Shown here one piece after another: positions 57,961 through 64,000 of a stretch of DNA of 64,000 nt. The translations under genes were made by a program, and so were the position numbers. Source of the stretch: Zanthoxylum bungeanum (lineage: Eukaryota > Streptophyta > Magnoliopsida > Sapindales > Rutaceae). The stretch is from assembly GCA_019454045.1 (NCBI GenBank), contig SKCR01033655.1, forward strand, positions 246,065 through 310,064. Direction: 5' to 3'. The notes beneath the pieces were generated by a model. The model was given only the letters and a program-made list of their open reading frames with translations. It was not told the DNA's origin and did no database searches. The first letter of the stretch is position 1. The number at the start of each line of letters is the position of its first letter.

Positions 57961-58227
57961 TTGTATCGCTTCCTCATACGTAGCTGGTTCATTATCCTCA
58001 ATGAGATTAATATCTACATGAGGTGAGATCAGAAACCCATACCTCTCAGGTTGTTTCCTGAATCTCTCCGACCTACGCGATCCTTGTGTAATAGAAGATT
58101 ATGGTACAGTCTCATCCTGGATGGACTGTTCTTATTCCGTTGAGGATTCTATGCCAGGAATAGTATTACTCCGACTTTCATCGAGTTCTACTTTCCTCCC
58201 ACTAACCACTGCATTTAGGAATTCCTT

Positions 58228-59238
58228 CTAAAGGAAAACCGCATGTAGAGCAACAAATACTTTGTTCTCTCGTTGGTGATAGAAGTAATATCCTTTGGTT
58301 TCCCTAGGATATCCTACGAATAGGCATTTATCCGATTTGGGTTCAAGTTTGGTACCTTCCAAACGTTTGATGTATGCCCAGCAACCCCAAATCTTTAGGA
58401 ATGAGAAACCGGGTTTCTTTCCTGTCCATATCTCATACGGAGTCCGTTGAACGGATTTTGACGGAACCTTATTCAAAATAAGAATTGCACTGTTTAATGC
58501 ATGTCCCCAGAAGGAAATAGGTAGCTCAGTATGACTCATCATAGACCTTACCATGTCCAACAAAGTTCGGTTTCTCCGTTCGGACACACCATTTAATTGC
58601 GGTGTTCCAAGAGGAGTCCAACGTGAAAGAATACCATATTCTTTCAAGTAATCTAGAAACTCATTGCTCAAGTATTCGCCACCACAGTCTGACCGTATTG
58701 TCTTAATAATCTTGCTGATCTGTTTTTCAACTTCGTGTCGAAACTCTTTGAATTTCTCAAAAGTTTCCGACTTGTGTCTCATAAGATACACATAACCAAA
58801 ATGTGATGCATCATTCGTAAAGGTTACTAAGTATTCGTATCCACCTCTAACCTGGCTAGACATGGGCCCACATACGTCCCTATGAACGAGGGCTAACAGT
58901 TCGGTGGCGCGTTCACCTTTATCGCTAAAAGGTGATTTAGGCATTTTGCCTAATAAGCAAGATTCGCATACGTCATATGAATTTGGATCAAATCCGTCTA
59001 AGTACACACTCTTCGAAAGTGTGGATATGCGAGTCTTATTTATGTGTCCCAGACGACAGTGCCACATATAAGTTTCATCTTTGTTACTCATTTTAAGCCT
59101 TTTGTTTGTTATATTATATGTTTGAGATTGATTTATATTCAAAAATATAAGACCATTATTTGCAACAGCAGTGCAAATTTCTACATCATTTTTATATATA
59201 AAACACCCGGTGTTCGAAATACAAAAGTATACCCACAT
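58228..59238 (-). pseudogene. Copia C integrase, long open segment
   Basis: 336 codons open. Order: residual protease spacer, HCRLGHINKTRIS and CESCLLGKMPKSP (HHCC zinc domain, residues about 60-100), ALVHRDVCGPM (first catalytic Asp), FTNDASHFGYVYLM, RSDCGGEYLSNEF (second catalytic Asp), SERRNRTLLDMVRSM (catalytic Glu, 35 residues on), SFWGHALNSAI, and the tail KCLFVGYPRETKGYYFYHQR. All three DDE residues and the zinc ligands can be read. Two conserved positions look changed: RSDRGGEY reads RSDCGGEY and FIDDYSRYG reads FTNDASHFG. The segment is cut off from gag and RT by frameshifts, so no full polyprotein is made. Confidence 0.92.
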
Positions 59239-59470
59239 TGGTTAACATAGATACAGAAATAATATTCATAGTCAAACTAGGTACATAATAACAGTCTGTT
59301 AGTTCAAGTATATGCCCCGAGAGCAGTTCTAAAACAAATGTGCCAACGGCCAAAACGGTGACTGGTGCCCCATTTCCAATGCGTAGATCAATCTCCCATG
59401 AGGCCAGTCTCCTGCTAATCAGCAGATCCTGCACATCAGTACATATGTGAGTACCACAACCAGAATAAAA
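59192..59470 (-). pseudogene. Copia C protease region
   Basis: 59434-59192 reads MQDLLISRRLASWEIDLRIG and PVTVLAVGTFVLELLSGHIL, DCYYVPSLTMNIISVSML: the C-terminal part of the Copia aspartic protease and the spacer to integrase. The catalytic Asp motif just upstream (near 59450-59475) is out of frame; an A/T run at 59466-59476 probably slipped there. Confidence 0.7.
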
Positions 59471-59477
59471 AAAAAAT

Positions 59478-60377
59478 CTAATTTCTAAAACTAGAAGTAG
59501 TCATGTTTATTTCAATAACAAACATACCTGAAGCCGGTGCCTTGCCCGCTTTAATCTCCTTTTGGAGCACCTTATACTCGCGGTAATCACTCTTCTTGTT
59601 ACCCCGCTTGTCGTACTGGAGGCATACATCCTGAGATTTGTCCTTAGGCTTCCCAGAAGCCTTTGATGATTTGGCCATGCCCTTTCTTTTATGCTTCTTC
59701 TTCTTCACACCTCTAGTCGCCTTGAGCCCAGCACTCGGTGTCTGAGATGTCGAAGCAAAGTACGCCTCGCTCTTATTGCCCTTGAGAAGCTCTTTCTCAA
59801 CTTCATTCATAATTGACAACAACTCTCCAAGAGTATCATCTTGGTTCATCAGGTTATAGTTTATGATAAACCCTCTCCAAGTGTCGGGGAGAGACTGTAA
59901 GATCAAATCTATGGTAGTCTCAGCCTCTTAGACTATCCCTATCTGAGCCAGCTCATCTATGTCAGCAATCATCTGTGCCACATGGGACTCAACAGACATG
60001 CCTTCTGACATACGTGAACGGAAGAGCTTCTTTTGTAACTAATATCTTTGCGATCTTCAGTTAGATCGGTGAAGATCGTGCAACCTCACCAACATGTTAT
60101 AGGGATCCAAGTCTATATTCTGTCGACGGAAATGCTCAATCATAGCAGCAAGCATAATAGACTGAGCAGTAGAGTTATCATCACTGTGAGTCTTCTAAAG
60201 CTCCAGCTCAAGTAACTGATCAGGTCTTGGTTTACGCCCAAGAGGTGTCTCTATAGTATATAGCAGCCTCTCAGATCCAAGGACTATCCTCAGATTCTTT
60301 TCCCAATCGAAAACGTTTGTGCCTTTAAAGAAATTTTCACCCATGATAATGTCACGGACACTGCCCTTTCCCGTCAT
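59478..60377 (-). pseudogene. Copia C gag
   Basis: Start at the minus-strand ATG 60377: MTGKGSVRDIIMGENFFKGT, NVFDWEKNLRIVLGSERLLY, then a stop at about 60195. 59906-59478 resumes in the same frame with SLPDTWRGFIINYNLMNQDD, ELLSIMNEVEKELLKGNKSE (UBN2-type capsid C-terminus), a Lys-rich stretch and a zinc knuckle that has lost its ligands: CLQYDKRGNKKSDYREY instead of C-x2-C-x4-H-x4-C. Two Cys became Tyr and the His became Asn. It ends with KAPASGMFVIEINM before the protease. Confidence 0.85.
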
Positions 60378-60399
60378 CTTGATTACGATAGTCCAACTA

Positions 60400-62567
60400 T
60401 CTAATCAGCGATATATGTGTACAGTCTAACTGTTACAAGAAAAATAACATTATATTAGTCCAACTAATAAAATAATTTTGACGAAATAATTTGAAAGCGC
60501 ATAAAGCTAAGTATCTGAACGAAATTGCAAATTCAATACTAGCCTCCCACTATTTTTCGGTGAGCCTCTAACCCTCTGTCGAGTACTCGGGAAACCCAGT
60601 TTCCTAGTGGGCTAGGATCCCGTTAAATAACGCACAACCTTGACTTTGGCCAACAAGTTGTATGATATTTAACTAGGTAGATCTCGAAGATCAATTGGAT
60701 CTTATCTAATTTCTAGATTCGATAGGTGGACATCCAAGTCCGAAACATATATACAATATATATGCCAATATATCCAATATATTTGCCTAACCTTTTCCTC
60801 TGAATCAACTAAGCCTTGGCTTTAGCACAACAAGCTTAATGATTCCAGTTAAGCGGAACCCATTGAGATGGAAAGCTTTGTAATCAATGTCGATGGCCAA
60901 TAAGCTTAAGTGATCTTGACTTTGGCCAACAAATCACAACTTGGACAAGACACCGATGTGGAACAAAGCCTTCATGATTCAAACACATCCGCAATTGACA
61001 AAGGTCTTGACTTTGGCCAACAAACCAATGCCAACTTTGGATCTTGAGTAAGAATCACTCAACGGAAGGAAAAATACTTAATATGTTTTGAGGATTTTTC
61101 GCGTAATTGGCAACCAATTAATTATCTTTGTTAGGTCTCACCATACACCCTTAAGCATGCATTCTAAAAGCATAATAAGGCGCGAAAAGTAAATTAATAA
61201 TGATATATGGTTGGATATTTAACAACTTATTCCTAGAAAAAATCACTCACTTTCCTCACCCCGGCTAGCACTAATCTACTTCTACCCAATTACATAATAC
61301 AATAATAGAAACCTCATTACATTGAGGGGAATTAGGTGAGAAGAGAATACAAAGAAATAATGAGAGATAAGGCTGGACAAGCAGGTCCAATTTAATAAAT
61401 TCGAAATTTACAACAATTTCTAAAATTGCCTCTTCCTTTCTAATATCCATCTGATATACGCTATTCATTCAACACATCCATGTATTCATTAATAGCATGC
61501 AATTCAACCAATCTAATCCAATTAATTAGTCTTTAATTATGTGATCATCCAATGTTCAAACAACGATTTGATTTTGCGTGAGTCCAACTCGTTTGAGAAT
61601 AAGTACTCAAAGTACGAATTCTTGAATTATATCGAACTACTCGTTAAATCTAATTTAATTCGTATTCAATACTAATTCATTTATTTAATTCCAAATTAAA
61701 TGACTACACTTTTGAATGCGCTTTAACGACTTAGATTCCAAATCTAATCTTATCGGGTCTCAAAGCCCAACTAACATCCAATGTTCATTTAATTAAAGTC
61801 CGATGGGCTTTCAATTGATTTTATAAGGCATGGGCTTTGGTCAATATGGGTCAAACCCAATTACCAAGCCCAATTAAGGAATCACCCTCATATGCCAAAA
61901 AACCATTTTCGGCCCATAAGGCTCAATTAAACTTTTAAAGCCCATTTGTCATATTTAGACTTAATGGAATGATTTAGGCTCAATTTGGATCCAATCCAAT
62001 TGGCCTAAATCAACCTGGCCCAACCAAGCTCATTATGCCCAAATACAACAATTTTAAGCCCAATTCAAAATTAAGCCCAATTAACCAAATTTTAAAATTC
62101 CAAATTTTAAAATCCAATTAATCAAAGTGTAATACATCAATTAATTACCCAAATTAATATTTTCAAAATATAATTTAACTAATTAATTATGTATTCATTT
62201 GTTCAACTTATGTCCAATATTTTTGAATCAAAAAATCAAGTCATTACATGCTCTCTTGCTCACGGCATTAGTGGGGAATTTTGTCCGATTTCGTTTTTCA
62301 ATCTGATTGAATTTTACTTCAATATTTTCCAATCATTTCAAGTCATCCAATGATCATCGAAACAAAAAATACCATGAACCTAGGGTAACATACATATTCG
62401 ACCAAGCCAAGTAGTAGGGAAAAAATTGATTCAATCAATATTTCATGAAATTGTTCCAATACAACCTCAATATATCATTATTCAAGCATACTCAATGAAT
62501 CAATTTTATCACATCATGTTCAAATTGATTTTACCCAAATTTTACCCTAATTCATTTCATGCTCATT
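60400..62567 (-). other. Leader of Copia C, noncoding, 2.2 kb
   Basis: Unusually long leader between primer site and gag. It has three copies of CTTGACTTTGGCCAACAA (60639, 60915, 61005) at the same spacing as in Copia B, and a TGGGCC/TGGGCT-rich stretch (61790-62080, minus strand). No conserved frame was found. Confidence 0.7.
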
Positions 62568-62580
62568 GGCTCTGATACCA
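62568..62580 (-). other. Primer binding site of Copia C (tRNA-iMet)
   Basis: TGGTATCAGAGCC on the minus strand, a perfect initiator tRNA-Met complement, two bases inside the 5' LTR. Confidence 0.92.
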
Positions 62581-62581
62581 T

Positions 62582-64000
62582 TGTTGGGTTTCTAGATTTA
62601 GTCCCAAGATTAAATCAAGCATAAAATGTGAATGAATAACAAAGAAGAGTGGCGGAAACACACTTACATTGATCAGTTTATGGATGCGTCAAACAAAAAA
62701 ATGCTCTTCCAAGAGTCTTTGAGATTCGGCCAAGATGTAGAATTCCTAGCTCCAAGCTTTTGAAAAATTCCAAGCTCTCAAGTTGGTTTCCCTAACACAT
62801 TGTAATGATTCCTTGACAGTGTGTGCTAGCACTCAAAAAAATTGCCATAATATTTGGTCTTGTTCTTGCTTAGTTTCGGCCAAGATGAAGAACAAAGGGG
62901 AGAGGAAAATGCTTCATCAAATTCAGCCAACAAGAGAGAGAAATTAAGTTGTGTAAATGATTTCAAAAATCAAATATTTGATATACCAAATTTTGGTTTG
63001 GTAAAAGTCAATCAAGGCTTGACTTTGGAGTGTATATCAAGCTTCCACCAACTCCACCAAAACTCATCACAATAAAGCTACTTTAAAGTGACAAGTGATG
63101 TGACACTTGATGTGACATGTGGGCCCCATTCGATTCCAAATATGAGTGGGCCCGTAAACACTCCTGGGCTCGGGTTCGCTAATTCCAAATTAATGAACTT
63201 CCATCGCGACGTAATTAAATCGAATTTAATTAAATAATTATGCCTAGCAATATTGCTATTCACGTCGCTAACGAATTAATTCTAAATTAACTCGTTTGCC
63301 CGAATTAAAATCTACTTTTAATTCCGCGTCGAAATCTAATTTCGTTTAATATATCAAATATATTATTTTATCGATTAATTCCAAATTAATCTTTCTCTCT
63401 CTTTAAATAGTATTTATCCAAGATAAAGTCTCTCTGCAATTAATCCCAGATTAATTAAGCTCGAATCATACGTCATCTGTGAATCTTCTGGAAGCGACTC
63501 AAGAGATCCTTGGATATGTTGGCAGTAAATCCGGTCGTCGGACTATCCGAACACGTATGTACCTAGTATTATATTTTTACCGATTTACAAGACAAGGTTG
63601 GCTTCTAGTAAAACGCCATGCCTACCCAATTCTCCAGAAATATTCTTAATGGAATATTCGATCTATATCAGGCATAGTATACCGTAGTATTGCGTATTGC
63701 GATCCAATATCGGATGTTCACGTGCAAGGCCTGGGGATGGAGTAGTGTCTGCCTCGTACGAAGCACATATCGGATATCAAGCAACTAGTCTCTTTGAATC
63801 GGATAATCCTGACCTTATCATATTATCCCGATGGTTGCAACACAATAGAGAACTAGTTCTGAATCCCTACGTGATCATCATCTCCATATGTCTGATGTGA
63901 TACTTCCATCTTGACATCACATCTAATACACTATGATTCTCAATAAACCTAGAAGAGCCGTACACAGAACCTGTTAAAGTCCTGGATGACCAAAACCAAA
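62582..64000 (-). repeat. 5' LTR of Copia C, partial
   Basis: Aligns with 54490 onward base for base apart from scattered changes; it runs off the window end. The sense LTR ORF of this copy would begin beyond 64000. Confidence 0.9.

Larger units (their letters stand above)
54490..64000 (-). mobile_element. Copia C: best-preserved Ty1/Copia element, right end outside the window
   Basis: Minus orientation, same family as A and B. It has a 3' LTR (54490-56401), PPT, RNase H, RT, integrase, protease, gag, leader, tRNA-iMet primer site, and the first ~1.42 kb of the 5' LTR (from 62582). About 500 bp of that LTR lie beyond the window. LTR starts differ at about 5 percent by eye over ~260 bp. Lineage Tork-like is my best guess. 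Confidence 0.92.

Noticed and set aside
62568..62580. tRNA gene suggested by a tRNA-Met-like string
   Set aside because: Only the 3'-end complement is present, next to an LTR; it is a primer binding site, as are 7750, 40969 and 3975.

Overview
The window is plant nuclear DNA, almost certainly angiosperm heterochromatin. It is AT-rich and made nearly entirely of LTR retrotransposons nested in one another, all broken to some degree. There are Ty1/Copia elements with tRNA-iMet primer sites and AAGTGGGAGA-type polypurine tracts, Ty3/Gypsy elements of Tat-, Athila- and chromovirus-type, a solo LTR, a MITE-like element, and a piece of plant mitochondrial nad2. No intact host gene, rRNA, tRNA or CRISPR array was seen. 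I cannot name the species; a eudicot is a guess.

Layout, left half. 209-3971: two head-to-tail LTRs of a Tat-like Gypsy family, then its tRNA-Arg-type primer site, a ~0.95 kb leader and a gag pseudogene. Gag is cut at 5819 by Copia A (+ strand, 5' LTR plus leader only, ends about 9389). 9390-9834: 3' end of another Gypsy LTR. 9835-~11790: PPT and 3' LTR of a further Copia (F). 12300-31042: remains of one Athila-like element (RT, RNase H, integrase, 3' region, probable 3' LTR at 29461-31042). It is split by Copia E (14109-22277, minus strand) and by a 3.19 kb solo LTR (25512-28701). Between the Athila integrase and its 3' region lies an intronless, nearly full-length LONELY GUY (LOG) cytokinin-enzyme-like pseudogene.

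Layout, right half. 31694-32437: MITE-like element. 32628-33072 and 42957-~46030: a decayed chromovirus (minus strand) split by Copia B (33073-42956, minus, both LTRs, near-perfect target duplication). 46031-53893: Copia D (minus), whose leader holds a mitochondrial nad2 fragment and a Tat-like leader block, and whose 5' LTR is interrupted at 53894 by another Tat-like LTR. That LTR is interrupted 6 bp past its TATA box by Copia C (54490 to beyond the window, minus), the best-preserved element, with an open 336-codon integrase segment. A, B and C are one family.

No genes cooperate in a host pathway here; the relationships are stratigraphic. Relative order on the right is D, then the Tat-like LTR, then C. 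Points most worth following up: the LOG-like sequence inside the Athila element; five hairpins with different stems but a shared loop inside the solo LTR; a sense ORF kept open in four complete LTRs of the A/B/C family; an evenly spaced 18-nt motif repeated three times in that family's leader; and the nad2 insert.
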